The notes beneath the pieces were generated by a model. That model was given only the letters and a program-made list of their open reading frames with translations, searched no databases and was not told where the DNA came from. This document shows, piece by piece, positions 32,240 to 40,026 of a stretch of 49,140 bases of DNA. The stretch's first letter is position 1. Every line of letters begins with the position of its first letter. The DNA is from Thermoanaerobaculum sp. Its GTDB lineage: Bacteria; Acidobacteriota; Thermoanaerobaculia; Multivoradales; UBA5704. The position numbers and the translations under genes were made by a program. Where the stretch lies: contig JAJKHS010000039.1 of assembly GCA_021154885.1 (NCBI GenBank), positions 1-49,140 on the forward strand, written 5' to 3'.

Positions 32240-32407
32240 ATGGACATCGACGAAACTCCTAGTATCAAGCATCTGAAAGAACAAATGCGAGCTATGGGCC
32301 TACTGCTTCGCGCGAACGGAGTGCTCCGCCATGTTGGACTAGGGAGCGAAAAGATCGCGAACTTGAAAGAGCAGTATGAAAGATGTGCGCACAGATGGCT
32401 CTGCTGA
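32240..32407 (+). CDS. N-terminal part of a frameshifted HEPN-motif gene, or small overlapping ORF
   Basis: A 55-residue helical peptide (KHLKEQMRAMGLLLRANGVL, then EKIANLKEQYERCA) ends at TGA 32405-32407. The -1 frame takes over at 32383 and continues smoothly as CAQMALLTDYPSRFN, so the two frames read like one protein broken by a single frameshift. No clear slippery heptamer is visible. Base composition is much less GC-rich than in neighbours. Confidence 0.5.
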   Translation: MDIDETPSIKHLKEQMRAMGLLLRANGVLRHVGLGSEKIANLKEQYERCAHRWLC

Positions 32408-33501
32408 CTGATTACCCATCGCGATTCAACCGATACTTCTCCAAAGAGGGCTGGCTCGCTCATGGCAGCTTCGACCTTACTGTTATGAAACGGGTTGTTG
32501 ATGAGATCGAAACCCATGGCCTGGATAAAGCAACCGACATCCTTCTTGAGTACTACGGGCCTGAGAACCTCCGCGCCAGGATGTTCTTCCTCAATGGTAC
32601 TCAGGAACTCAACGAGCGGCGCAGATTCATCGATCTTGCCTTTGAGGACTATGTTGCGGAGCGATATCACGCCGTGGTGCCGATTCTTCTCATGGTCATG
32701 GACGGGGCGGTCAACGACGCCGTGGGTAAAGGCCTCCACGCCGAGAGTTTACAACTCGATGTATGGGATAGCGTCACAACAGCGGACGGCGCCATCAACG
32801 ACATCAAAGCAATATTCCAAAAGAGCCGTTGCAAGACTCGCACGGAGACTATCTTGTTTCCCTACAGAAATGGAATCTTGCACGGGATGGACCTTGGCTA
32901 CGACAATAGGATCGTCGCGGCCAAGTGTTGGTGTTTCCTCTTCATCATCGCCGATTGGATAGCTCTGAAGAACTCAGAAGAGGATCGCCGAGAGAAATTC
33001 GCACAGGAAACCCGTGTGCCCTCGCTTCGCGAGCTTGCCGAGAAGCTAGCACGAACTCAGGCGTTGAAGGATGTCGGCAAGAACTGGAGCGCGAGAGAAA
33101 TATTGGCCGAGGATCTGTGCGCTCTGAACCGAGATCATGCTCCTGAAGAGGGAACTCCGGAACACACAGCATTGTGCTTTCTCGATCTCTGGCGCGCTCG
33201 CAACTATGGAAATATGGCTCGTCTTTATTGGACCGCAGACAACCCTACATCGAGCCATTATGCAGGAGAAGTACGACGACAGTTGAGTTCGATTAAAGTG
33301 GAATCGTATTCCGTCGATCGTTTGGTCGACGAAGCTCCTGCTATAACAGAAATGAAGGTGACCATAAATCCTGGACGCGAATTTACTGTTGGCTGCATAC
33401 TCCGTATGGTGTACGAAAACCGAGATGGTGAGATTACAGCCCGAGATTTTCCGGATGGTACCTGGCATGTGATGCGGGTTACGACATCGGAGTTATCCTA
33501 G
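32383..33501 (+). CDS. HEPN-motif protein of unknown function, low-GC
   Basis: The 372-residue protein has conserved-looking segments (FNRYFSKEGWLAHGSF, ERYHAVVPILLMVMDG) and then FPYRNGILHGMDLGYDN, where Arg162-Asn163 and His167 form an RNxxxH motif as in HEPN ribonucleases. It resembles a widespread uncharacterised family that I know only as hypothetical. The GC content is close to 50 percent, well below the window average, which suggests horizontal transfer. The N-terminal 50 residues appear to be in another frame (32240-32407). A role in RNA cleavage or phage defence is inference from the motif and the toxin-rich neighbourhood. Confidence 0.6.
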   Translation: MCAQMALLTDYPSRFNRYFSKEGWLAHGSFDLTVMKRVVDEIETHGLDKATDILLEYYGPENLRARMFFLNGTQELNERRRFIDLAFEDYVAERYHAVVPILLMVMDGAVNDAVGKGLHAESLQLDVWDSVTTADGAINDIKAIFQKSRCKTRTETILFPYRNGILHGMDLGYDNRIVAAKCWCFLFIIADWIALKNSEEDRREKFAQETRVPSLRELAEKLARTQALKDVGKNWSAREILAEDLCALNRDHAPEEGTPEHTALCFLDLWRARNYGNMARLYWTADNPTSSHYAGEVRRQLSSIKVESYSVDRLVDEAPAITEMKVTINPGREFTVGCILRMVYENRDGEITARDFPDGTWHVMRVTTSELS

Positions 33502-33520
33502 CACTTTCGCCCTGCTCGGT

Positions 33521-33545
33521 GCCGCCGCCCAGATTCGGCGGCGGC
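33521..33545 (+). terminator. GC-rich hairpin after the HEPN-motif gene
   Basis: GCCGCCGCC (33521-33529) and GGCGGCGGC (33537-33545) form a perfect 9-bp stem, 20 nt after the stop codon. No T-run follows. Confidence 0.4.
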
Positions 33546-33770
33546 GGCCATCTCGGCCAGAGCACACTTCAAGATCCTGGACGAATCTGACTTCATCGTC
33601 TCCAGCCGGATACAAGCGTGGCAATGTCACGCCGACACGGTCGGTGCCATACCGCACCTTAGTGCTATCCCGTCGCTGACCTCAAAGGCCATCTCGCCTA
33701 ACTTCGAGACCTTCCGGCCGTACCCGACATGCTCTACGCGCAGTGCGCGGGGCACTGAGGCGAGAAAGAA

Positions 33771-33791
33771 GGGGCGGTCGCCGGCCGCCCC
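33771..33791 (-). terminator. Possible terminator of the secreted-protein gene
   Basis: GGGGCGG and CCGCCCC form a 7-bp stem with a 7-nt loop. On the minus strand it is followed by TTCTTTCT. It lies about 190 nt beyond the stop at 33984. Confidence 0.45.
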
Positions 33792-33983
33792 CTGAAATGG
33801 GCCGAAGATTCTGTTTGCATCAATTGTCAAAGAACCCGCCCACCGGCCGGAGCTGACACCCGGGTCCGGCCGATCGGCGCTTGGTCCTGCAAGAGACTTC
33901 TACGGGCCAGCCTCCTCAAACGTCCAGGCAACCCGGGCGCCGAGCCTCTCGCCGGCAGCAGCGGGCCGTCCGCCGAGGGATCA

Positions 33984-35219
33984 TTAAACACAGCTTCCAT
34001 TGAGGCAGAACCAGGGTTTGGTGTAGGGCGAGGTCTCCATGAAATTCAGCAGGATCGTCGCCACCTTCTGCTCGCCCGCGGTGCTGGGATGGGTGAAGTC
34101 GCCCGGATCGGTGGAAATGCCCGCCCGGAAGTCCTGCTCGCCGAAGCAGGGCGCCGCCGCCTGGCCGCTGCACCAGAACAGCCCCTGGCTGTTGGCGTTC
34201 GGGCCGCTGGCCCAAAGGTAGGGGCCCCAGCCGACCCAGGGCGAAGTAATGGGAGGTGCCCCCGCGTTGTAGTTCAGGTTGCCGGCATTGGTGTCGATGT
34301 GACCGGTGTTGATCTGATTGATCTGCGCCACGATCAGCTTCTGGATCGAGAAGCCGTATTCATAGGCGAACGGCTCGGGGTTCAGACACGAGTTGGCGTA
34401 GCCGCCATAGATGCGGTTGCTGACGAAAACCAGCTTGGCGTTGACGTAGCGCTGGTGGATGGCGCGCAGGGTGTCGCCCATGTACTGCTCGGCCAGGACG
34501 GCGTCCTCGGGACCGGTGTAACCGGCGTCGCAGTGGGCCCGGCCCAACGAGCATTGCGGATGGCCGTTGGCGTTCTTCAGCCAGATTGCCTGCACCTGCG
34601 ATTCGTCGAAGCCGGCCGCGTTCAGGTCGCGTTTGACGCGGTCGTAGTTGCACCACGGGTTGGTCGGATTGACGGGACAGCCTTTGGTCCCGGTGATGAA
34701 GGGGTCCCAGTCGAGGAAGGTCTCGCCGCCCATCGCGCCGTCCCAGATCACCAGCGCCGGGTTCAGCACGCCCGTCCCTTGCGCCTGCGCCATGAATGAC
34801 TGGGGCTGGTTGCTGGCGGGGTTGGGGCACGAGGTCGGGCAGGGCTGATTCGGCTTGCCGTAGTTGAACTGGTTGCCGCCGCAGAACTCGATGGTGGTGT
34901 TCGACATGCCGATCGCAAGAAAAATGATCTTGCCGTTGATGGGGTGAATGCTGGCGGCGAGGTTCTGTCCGTCCTGATCGTGCCGGGCCGGCACGACGTT
35001 GGAGTTGTTGCCATAGAGGCCGCCGGAGAGGCCCATGTAGGTCTGGCCCGGGACGAAGTCGATCAGCGGCGTGGCCTGGAAGCTGCCCGATAGGAGCGGC
35101 TCTCCGGGCGGGCAGCTGCCACCGCTGCCGCCGAAACACGGCCCGGTCTGGGCCTGGGCTGAAGCACCGAGAGAAGTGATGAGGACGAGGGACAGGACAG
35201 CCGCGAGGCGATGCTTCAT
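33984..35219 (-). CDS. Exported protein, possibly SGNH-hydrolase-like
   Basis: The 411-residue protein begins with a Sec signal peptide (RLAAVLSLVLITSLGASAQAQ). ATG 35219 has GGAGG 6 nt upstream and is preferred over the ATG at 35234. The mature protein is Cys- and Asn-rich. Two short segments recall SGNH hydrolases: IFLAIGMSNTT near the start (block I position) and DFTHPSTAGEQKVA near the end (the Asp/His block). The resemblance is weak and other blocks are unclear, so an enzymatic role is only a suggestion. It should be periplasmic or secreted. Confidence 0.6.
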   Translation of the reverse strand: MKHRLAAVLSLVLITSLGASAQAQTGPCFGGSGGSCPPGEPLLSGSFQATPLIDFVPGQTYMGLSGGLYGNNSNVVPARHDQDGQNLAASIHPINGKIIFLAIGMSNTTIEFCGGNQFNYGKPNQPCPTSCPNPASNQPQSFMAQAQGTGVLNPALVIWDGAMGGETFLDWDPFITGTKGCPVNPTNPWCNYDRVKRDLNAAGFDESQVQAIWLKNANGHPQCSLGRAHCDAGYTGPEDAVLAEQYMGDTLRAIHQRYVNAKLVFVSNRIYGGYANSCLNPEPFAYEYGFSIQKLIVAQINQINTGHIDTNAGNLNYNAGAPPITSPWVGWGPYLWASGPNANSQGLFWCSGQAAAPCFGEQDFRAGISTDPGDFTHPSTAGEQKVATILLNFMETSPYTKPWFCLNGSCV

Positions 35220-35619
35220 GACAACCTCCTCCATGAAAGGACGACATTCCGGGAGTGGCGACCTCCCCTACCTTCTGTAGTGCGCCGAAGGCCGGAAAAG
35301 TTGGCGGCGGCACCGGACCGCAGAGTGCACGGGCCCTCCGATGACAGCGGCGAGCTGTTCGCCGACGCTCCTCCGGTCGCCGCACTAAACGGCGAGTCCG
35401 GGGCGAACGTAAGAAGAGGCAGTCCCTCCTGGGAGTTGCCGCCGGGGAGATCACCGGGGAGGGGAGCAGACGGTTCATTGACAACTGAATCCGCCGGGGG
35501 ACTGGGAGCCCAACCACTCCCCTCGCAAAGCTCCGGCCCGGCGGACTCTGCCGCGGGCCTCGGGGTAGGGTGCGCCCCGGGGCCCGCGAATTTTTGGGGA
35601 GCCGCCCTGCGAGAGGTTT
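35220..35619. other. Intergenic stretch of 400 nt, possible plus-strand ncRNA
   Basis: No protein-coding gene is supported. A plus-strand intrinsic terminator at 35553-35595 has no gene in front of it on that strand; TTGACA at 35478-35483 is the only promoter-like hexamer I can point to, without a convincing -10. Confidence 0.35.
35553..35595 (+). terminator. Strong intrinsic terminator on the plus strand
   Basis: GCGGGCCTCGGGG (35553-35565) pairs with CCCCGGGGCCCGC (35575-35587), 13 bp with one G-U pair and a 9-nt loop, followed by GAATTTTT. On the minus strand no T-run follows the same stem, so the orientation is plus. Confidence 0.65.
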
Positions 35620-35958
35620 CTAGACGACCAGCGGGCAGCCTTTGGGCTTACGCGGCGTCACGCAGCCATAGCAACCGCTGGTATCGCCATCGGGCGGGTT
35701 GCCGCAGAGGAAGCAGCAGATCTGGCCCGACGGGCACCCGGTAGTGTTGCAGCCGGTCTTGAACAAAGGAGCGGGCACCAGGTCGCTCGGAGCCTGGGGC
35801 TGACCATCCGACAAGGTCGCCAGGAACTGCGCCAGGTCGGGTGCCGGAGCCGTCGCGGAATTCGTGGGAGGCACAGCCGCCGGCGGCGTCTGGGCCAGGA
35901 GTTGCGCGCACGGCAGGAGGGCGAGGAGGACCAGGAGGACGAGAACGGGCTTCTTCAT
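35620..35958 (-). CDS. Small secreted Cys-rich protein
   Basis: The 112-residue preprotein has a signal peptide (VLVLLVLLALLPCAQLLAQ), a Pro/Ala-rich spacer, and a C-terminal module with eight cysteines including TGCNTTGCPSGQICCFLCGN and SGCYGCVTP. ATG 35958 is 9 nt after GGAG and is chosen over ATG 35967. The Cys density suggests disulfide bonding outside the cytoplasm. I do not recognise a named family. Confidence 0.65.
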   Translation of the reverse strand: MKKPVLVLLVLLALLPCAQLLAQTPPAAVPPTNSATAPAPDLAQFLATLSDGQPQAPSDLVPAPLFKTGCNTTGCPSGQICCFLCGNPPDGDTSGCYGCVTPRKPKGCPLVV

Positions 35959-36087
35959 GGACTTCATCTCCTTGTTGACGGACCGGCAGGAGACCGGACC
36001 GCCTCCAAAGGAATAGGTGCCTCGAAGGCTGGAATAGGGGTATAGTCGGCCACGAACCAGGAGCGATGTGAAGAGTTTGAAGAGCTG

Positions 36088-36711
36088 ATGGACATTCGCG
36101 AAAGTTATGATTCCGCTGCCGAGGCCTACGCCGAGCACCTCGCGACGGAGCTCACGCACAAGCCTCTCGACCGCCATCTCCTGAACCGGTTCGCCGAAGA
36201 GACACAGGGCCGCGGCCTCGTGGCCGACGTCGGTTGTGGTCCTGGCCACGTCACCCGATATCTCCATGAGCAAGGCGTCACCGTCGCCGGCATCGATCTC
36301 TCCGCGGGAATGGTCGCGGTAGCCAGGCGTCGCAATCCCGGCCTGAGCTTCCAGGTGGGTGACATGAGGCAACTCGACCTGCCAGACGCGACACTTGCCG
36401 GCGTAGTCGCCTTCTATTCGATCGTGCACTTCGAACCCGCCGAGCTCACCGCGATCATGATCGAAATGAGACGAACCCTGGCACCTGGTGGGCTGGCGCT
36501 GATCTCCTTTCACGTCGGCGACCAGGTGGTGCATGTAGAGGACCTTTTCGGTGCACGAGTGTCTCTGAGCTTCCGTTTTCATGTTCCTCGCGACGTCATC
36601 GAAGCGCTCCGATCGGCCAATCTCGAGGTCATCGAGCATGTCGAGCGGGAGCCCTACGAGGGAGCAGAATATCCGAGTCGTCGCTGCTACCTTCTCGCAA
36701 GGGCTGCGTAA
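36088..36711 (+). CDS. Class I SAM-dependent methyltransferase
   Basis: The 207-residue cytoplasmic enzyme has motif I VADVGCGPGH at about residues 45-54, the acidic end of strand 2 in AGIDLSAGM, GDMRQLDLPDAT and the post-motif LAPGGLALISFH. It looks like a small-molecule methyltransferase; the substrate is unknown. It is followed 13 nt later by a VOC-family gene, which suggests a two-gene operon. Confidence 0.83.
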   Translation: MDIRESYDSAAEAYAEHLATELTHKPLDRHLLNRFAEETQGRGLVADVGCGPGHVTRYLHEQGVTVAGIDLSAGMVAVARRRNPGLSFQVGDMRQLDLPDATLAGVVAFYSIVHFEPAELTAIMIEMRRTLAPGGLALISFHVGDQVVHVEDLFGARVSLSFRFHVPRDVIEALRSANLEVIEHVEREPYEGAEYPSRRCYLLARAA

Positions 36712-36724
36712 CTAACGGAGGCCC

Positions 36725-37366
36725 ATGACCATGCCCGCCACGCCTCAGGTCGATTGTGAGCAGCACCATGCGAGCTTGTGCGTCGGCGACGTCCCTGCAG
36801 CCGTCGATTTCTACACGACCAAGCTCGGCTTTCGCCTGGGCTTCACGTGGGGTGACCCGCCCACAATCGCGGGCGTGAATCTGGACCACGTTCAAATATT
36901 CCTGGAGCAGGGCACACCCTGTCCCCAGGGATGCTCGGTGTATTTCGTCATCGGCGACGCCGACGAGCTCTACGAAGCCCAGCGCGCCAACGGCGTCGAA
37001 ATCGTGGCTCCGCCAGCGGACAGACCGTGGGGACTGCGCGACTACAAGGTCCGGGATCTGTATGGCTACGTGCTCACCTTCGGGCATCATCTGCTCAACG
37101 TCGGGCCGCCGATCAAGATTGAGCGCGTCGACGTGCACGTGCGCCTGGAGAAACGTATCGCCGCCTTGCTCCATGATCTGGCCGAGCACAAGCACATGAG
37201 CCTGAGCAGTTGTCTCGAGGAGACGTTGCTGCACACGTTCGAACCGCTCGGCGACGGCGTCGCGAGCCCCCATACCCAGAGAACGCTCCGCTACATTCAG
37301 GAGCTCAAAGCCAAGCACGGCATCGACTACGACAGCCACGGGAGCTACCGCTTCGTCGAGGAGTGA
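36725..37366 (+). CDS. VOC/glyoxalase-family protein with C-terminal helical extension
   Basis: Residues 8-125 form a VOC (glyoxalase/bleomycin-resistance) domain: HHASLCVGDVPAAVDFYTTK, LGFRLGFTWGDPP, VNLDHVQIFLEQG and RDLYGYVLTFG. Residues 130-213 add a helical region (LEKRIAALLHDLAEHKHMS) that is not part of the usual domain. GGAGG lies before the ATG. After the TGA the same frame continues into a Sel1-like relic. Confidence 0.75.
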   Translation: MTMPATPQVDCEQHHASLCVGDVPAAVDFYTTKLGFRLGFTWGDPPTIAGVNLDHVQIFLEQGTPCPQGCSVYFVIGDADELYEAQRANGVEIVAPPADRPWGLRDYKVRDLYGYVLTFGHHLLNVGPPIKIERVDVHVRLEKRIAALLHDLAEHKHMSLSSCLEETLLHTFEPLGDGVASPHTQRTLRYIQELKAKHGIDYDSHGSYRFVEE

Positions 37367-37600
37367 TGGGACAGGATCGATCGCGCCTGCCGGGATGGCG
37401 AGGCCGCCGCCTGTCACCATCTCGGCACGATCTACGACGACGGGGTAGGCGTCCCGTCCGACCGGGTTCGCGCCGCCAGCTACTACCGGAAGGCCTGCGC
37501 CGGCGGCGAGCCCAGCAAGGCCCCAGCGCACATGGCGAGCTCCCGCAGTCTTCACGGCGCCGGGGTGAGTCGAGCCGTCACAGCTCTCGCCCACGCTTGA
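37367..37600 (+). pseudogene. Sel1-like repeat relic in frame after the VOC stop
   Basis: Directly after the VOC TGA, 77 codons in the same frame encode a Sel1-type repeat (CRDGEAAACHHLGTIYDDGV, then ASYYRKACAGGE) before degenerating. There is no start codon of its own near the repeat. It is either the remnant of a Sel1 protein gene or a readthrough extension. Confidence 0.55.
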
Positions 37601-37925
37601 TCGCCGCGTACCAGCCGGGCGAGCACTGCTGGAGCTTCGCCAACTCCTCTTCGGTGTAGGGAAACAGGTCGAGGCCCACTGGAAAGGCCCCTGGGAGGTA
37701 CTCCGGGATACGGTCGCGCAGGGGAATGTTGGAGCCGGAGAGCACGATGCAGAGGTCTACGTCGCTCCCTGGCGTCGGACGGCCGCTGATCCTGGAGCCG
37801 AACCAGATGATGCGCCGCACCTCGGGCCGGCGGCGCAGAGCGGCGGCATAGGCATGAACCGCCTGCTCAACCCTCGCCCGAGAATCCGAGATGATTTTGA
37901 CAGAACCCAAGGATCTCCTCCGCAT
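37578..37925 (-). CDS. MNT-type nucleotidyltransferase antitoxin, HEPN partner upstream
   Basis: The 115-residue protein shows WFGSRISGRPTPGSDVDL with the nucleotidyltransferase GSR (43-45) and SDVDL (54-58) motifs. It overlaps the 3' end of the HEPN gene by 59 nt, an order opposite to the MNT/HEPN pair at 31023. It is convergent with the Sel1 relic and overlaps it by 23 nt. Confidence 0.78.
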   Translation of the reverse strand: MRRRSLGSVKIISDSRARVEQAVHAYAAALRRRPEVRRIIWFGSRISGRPTPGSDVDLCIVLSGSNIPLRDRIPEYLPGAFPVGLDLFPYTEEELAKLQQCSPGWYAAIKRGREL

Positions 37926-38271
37926 GGCCCAAGGCCGCTTCGGCTTCCAGGCGCGTGTAGAAGTCTGTCGGAGCTCCGCTGTCGAAGCCGTTGGGATACC
38001 GGGTCGGGATGTAGTGCTTGTCCAGGGCCTTGGCGGAATCCACCAGGCTTTCCGTCACCGCGGTATGCTCTCCAAGCTCGCCCAGCAAGGCACTGATCGT
38101 ATGCCCCCAAGCCTCCAGACCGCGATCCAGGAAGACCGCCTTGACCGCCTTTTCCGCCGCTTGCTGCGCCGCGAAGCAGCTCCACTCGTAGTCGCCGCTG
38201 ATCAAGGAATTCTTGGCGTGCTGAAAATCGGCCTGGGCTTGGCGAAACCAGTCTTGTGCCCGATTCGACAT
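37867..38271 (-). CDS. HEPN-domain protein
   Basis: The 134-residue helical protein has the HEPN signature of the MNT-linked group: AQDWFRQAQADFQHAK, WSCFAAQQAAEKAVKAVFLD, GHTISALLGEL and RYPNGFDSGAPTDFY. GGAGG lies 8 nt before the ATG, and TACAGT further upstream may be the -10. HEPN partners are RNase-like toxins or structural binders controlled by MNT. Confidence 0.8.
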   Translation of the reverse strand: MSNRAQDWFRQAQADFQHAKNSLISGDYEWSCFAAQQAAEKAVKAVFLDRGLEAWGHTISALLGELGEHTAVTESLVDSAKALDKHYIPTRYPNGFDSGAPTDFYTRLEAEAALGHAEEILGFCQNHLGFSGEG

Positions 38272-38326
38272 AATGATCGCCTCCGGCTCATGGACTGTAG
38301 CACGCGGCCCTCCCGCCTGAGCGCGG

Positions 38327-39679
38327 TCAATCCCGCCCGAAGAGGGCCAGCAGACCGTCCGCGAGGGAGCCCCGCCAGCTCAGGATGGAGTGGCCGCCGT
38401 TGAACTCCCGATACTCGACGGCGTAGCCCTTGGCCTGCAGCACGGTGCGCAGGTGGCGGTTGGAGGCCAGCAGGCTCGGCCCCTCCGGGTGCGGCGGCCG
38501 GTCCTCCATCAACCCCGCCTCCAGATAGAAGCGCAGCGGCAGCTTCGGGCCGGTGGCGAGTTGGCGTGTGAGCGACTCGGGCTCGGTCTCGCCGGGCAGC
38601 CGCCAATAGAAGGAACCGGAGAGTGAGAGGACGTTGCCGAAGACGTCCGAAGACTTCGACGCCGCGCAGGCCGCCGCCAGCCCGCCGAGACTGGAGCCGG
38701 CGATCACCGTCCGGGCGGGATCGGCCGTGACGCGATAGCCGCGGCGGACCCAGGGGATCAGCTCCCGCGCCAGGAATTCGGCGAACGGCGGATGGCAGGA
38801 CAGCTCCAGGCTGCGGGCCTCCGGGCTGGCATTGGCAACGAAAACCGCCACCAGAGGCGGGATGCGCCTGGCTGCGAGGAGGTTGTCCAGGATCGTGGGC
38901 GTCGGCACGTCGGAGGTGTAGGTCTTGCCGTCCAGGACGACCAGCAGGCTGTACGGCTTGCCCTGTGGATCGTAGCCAGGGGGCGTGTAGATCCGGAGGA
39001 TGCGCTCGTTGCCGAGCCGCTCGCTGCGGAACCGGTGCTCCTCGACGCGGCCGGCGGACACGTCCGGATGCGGCTCGATCCAGGGCTGTTTCCTCGCCGC
39101 CGGCAGCTCGGCCAGAGAAGCCAGGGGCTCCGGCGCCCGGCGCGGATTGAGCGGGTCGGGCTTGAGCGCGGCCCAGCGGGCCTCCTCCTCTTGCTCCGTG
39201 GCCTTCGCGGCGGGGACGAGGGAATCGTTCACCGAGAAGGCATAGGCGAAGCGGGCGTCGGCCCTCATCCGGCGGGACCTGTACCAGACGTCCGTGCCCG
39301 GCAGCCGGCTCAGCCGGGCCTCGTCGATGCCCTCCGCGCTGGCCAGGTCGGACGGCGAAGCGACCACCAGGACGTTTCGCGTCTCGTCGCCGCCGCGCCA
39401 GAGGAAGGTCACGAGCCGCTCGCTCCCCTCCCCTGCGACCGGCTCGGCGAGCGGCGTCCCCTCTTCGGCCACCCGCCGCCAGAACCGCTCCAACGCCGCC
39501 GGTCCACCCGTCTCCACCTCTCGGCGCAAGGCGCCGAGCCGTGGGCTGGCGACCTCCTCCGCGCTCGCCGGACCCCGTCCCGCCAAGAGCAGGAGGAGGC
39601 CGGCCGAGCCCCAGATCGCGGCCAGCGCCATGAACGCATAGAGCGAGCGCAGGACGGCGTAACCCAGAAATCGGACCAT
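38327..39679 (-). CDS. Enterochelin-esterase-like (Fes) hydrolase with N-terminal membrane segment
   Basis: The 450-residue protein has an N-terminal hydrophobic segment (about residues 12-34, anchor or signal peptide), a beta-rich Fes-type N-terminal domain (VTFLWRGGDETRNVLVV, MRADARFAYAFSVND) and a C-terminal esterase-D/Fes alpha/beta hydrolase with LRIYTPPGYDP, LLVVLDG and nucleophile elbow AGSSLGG (Ser330). The catalytic His is in FNGGHSILSW. Fes enzymes hydrolyse ferric siderophore esters, but no siderophore genes lie nearby, so another ester is possible. Confidence 0.82.
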   Translation of the reverse strand: MVRFLGYAVLRSLYAFMALAAIWGSAGLLLLLAGRGPASAEEVASPRLGALRREVETGGPAALERFWRRVAEEGTPLAEPVAGEGSERLVTFLWRGGDETRNVLVVASPSDLASAEGIDEARLSRLPGTDVWYRSRRMRADARFAYAFSVNDSLVPAAKATEQEEEARWAALKPDPLNPRRAPEPLASLAELPAARKQPWIEPHPDVSAGRVEEHRFRSERLGNERILRIYTPPGYDPQGKPYSLLVVLDGKTYTSDVPTPTILDNLLAARRIPPLVAVFVANASPEARSLELSCHPPFAEFLARELIPWVRRGYRVTADPARTVIAGSSLGGLAAACAASKSSDVFGNVLSLSGSFYWRLPGETEPESLTRQLATGPKLPLRFYLEAGLMEDRPPHPEGPSLLASNRHLRTVLQAKGYAVEYREFNGGHSILSWRGSLADGLLALFGRD

Positions 39680-39944
39680 GGCGCAGGGCCTCCTTGGATT
39701 CTACTTTGACAGATCGGGCCCGCCGCTGCGAAGCCCTCACCGCCCCGGCACGACCCTCGAGCTCCACATGAGCTACTTCCTACCGGTCGTGGACGGCCCC
39801 CTCACCGCCCACGCCCGCGTGCTTCGCCGGGGCCGAGGCACCGCCTACCTTGAATGCGACCTGGAGGATGGCGAGGGGCGGCTGGTGGCGAGGGCGTCGT
39901 CGGTGTGTGCGATTCGGCAGGGGGGTGACCGAGAAATCAGGTAA
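39678..39944 (+). pseudogene. C-terminal half of a PaaI-type hotdog thioesterase
   Basis: From about 39745 the frame reads TLELHMSYFLPVVDGPLTAH, then ARVLRRGRGTAYLECDLEDG and ARASSVCAIRQ, the second half of a PaaI-like hotdog thioesterase. The N-terminal half with the active-site region is missing. The ATG at 39678 overlaps the start of the divergent esterase gene and is probably fortuitous. Confidence 0.55.
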
Positions 39945-40026
39945 GCCTTTCGAAATGGCGCTTACGCGAACCACCACTCCGCGCCGCCGTCGTGGCAATT
40001 ATCCCGCGACATTTTTCCGTGAGTCT

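Larger units (their letters stand above)
33502..33983. other. Intergenic stretch of 482 nt without a supported gene
   Basis: Apart from two hairpins (33521-33545 and 33771-33791) I see no gene. Short minus-strand frames in it have no recognisable similarity or ribosome binding site. It separates convergent genes and marks the return from low-GC to high-GC DNA. Confidence 0.5.

Noticed and set aside
33627-33830. Minus-strand 67-codon frame in the 33.5-34.0 kb gap
   Set aside because: No ribosome site or similarity, and it runs through a terminator-like hairpin.
33800-33830. Minus-strand TTGACA near 33820 as a promoter
   Set aside because: No -10 element at 16-18 nt spacing and no gene downstream on that strand within reach.
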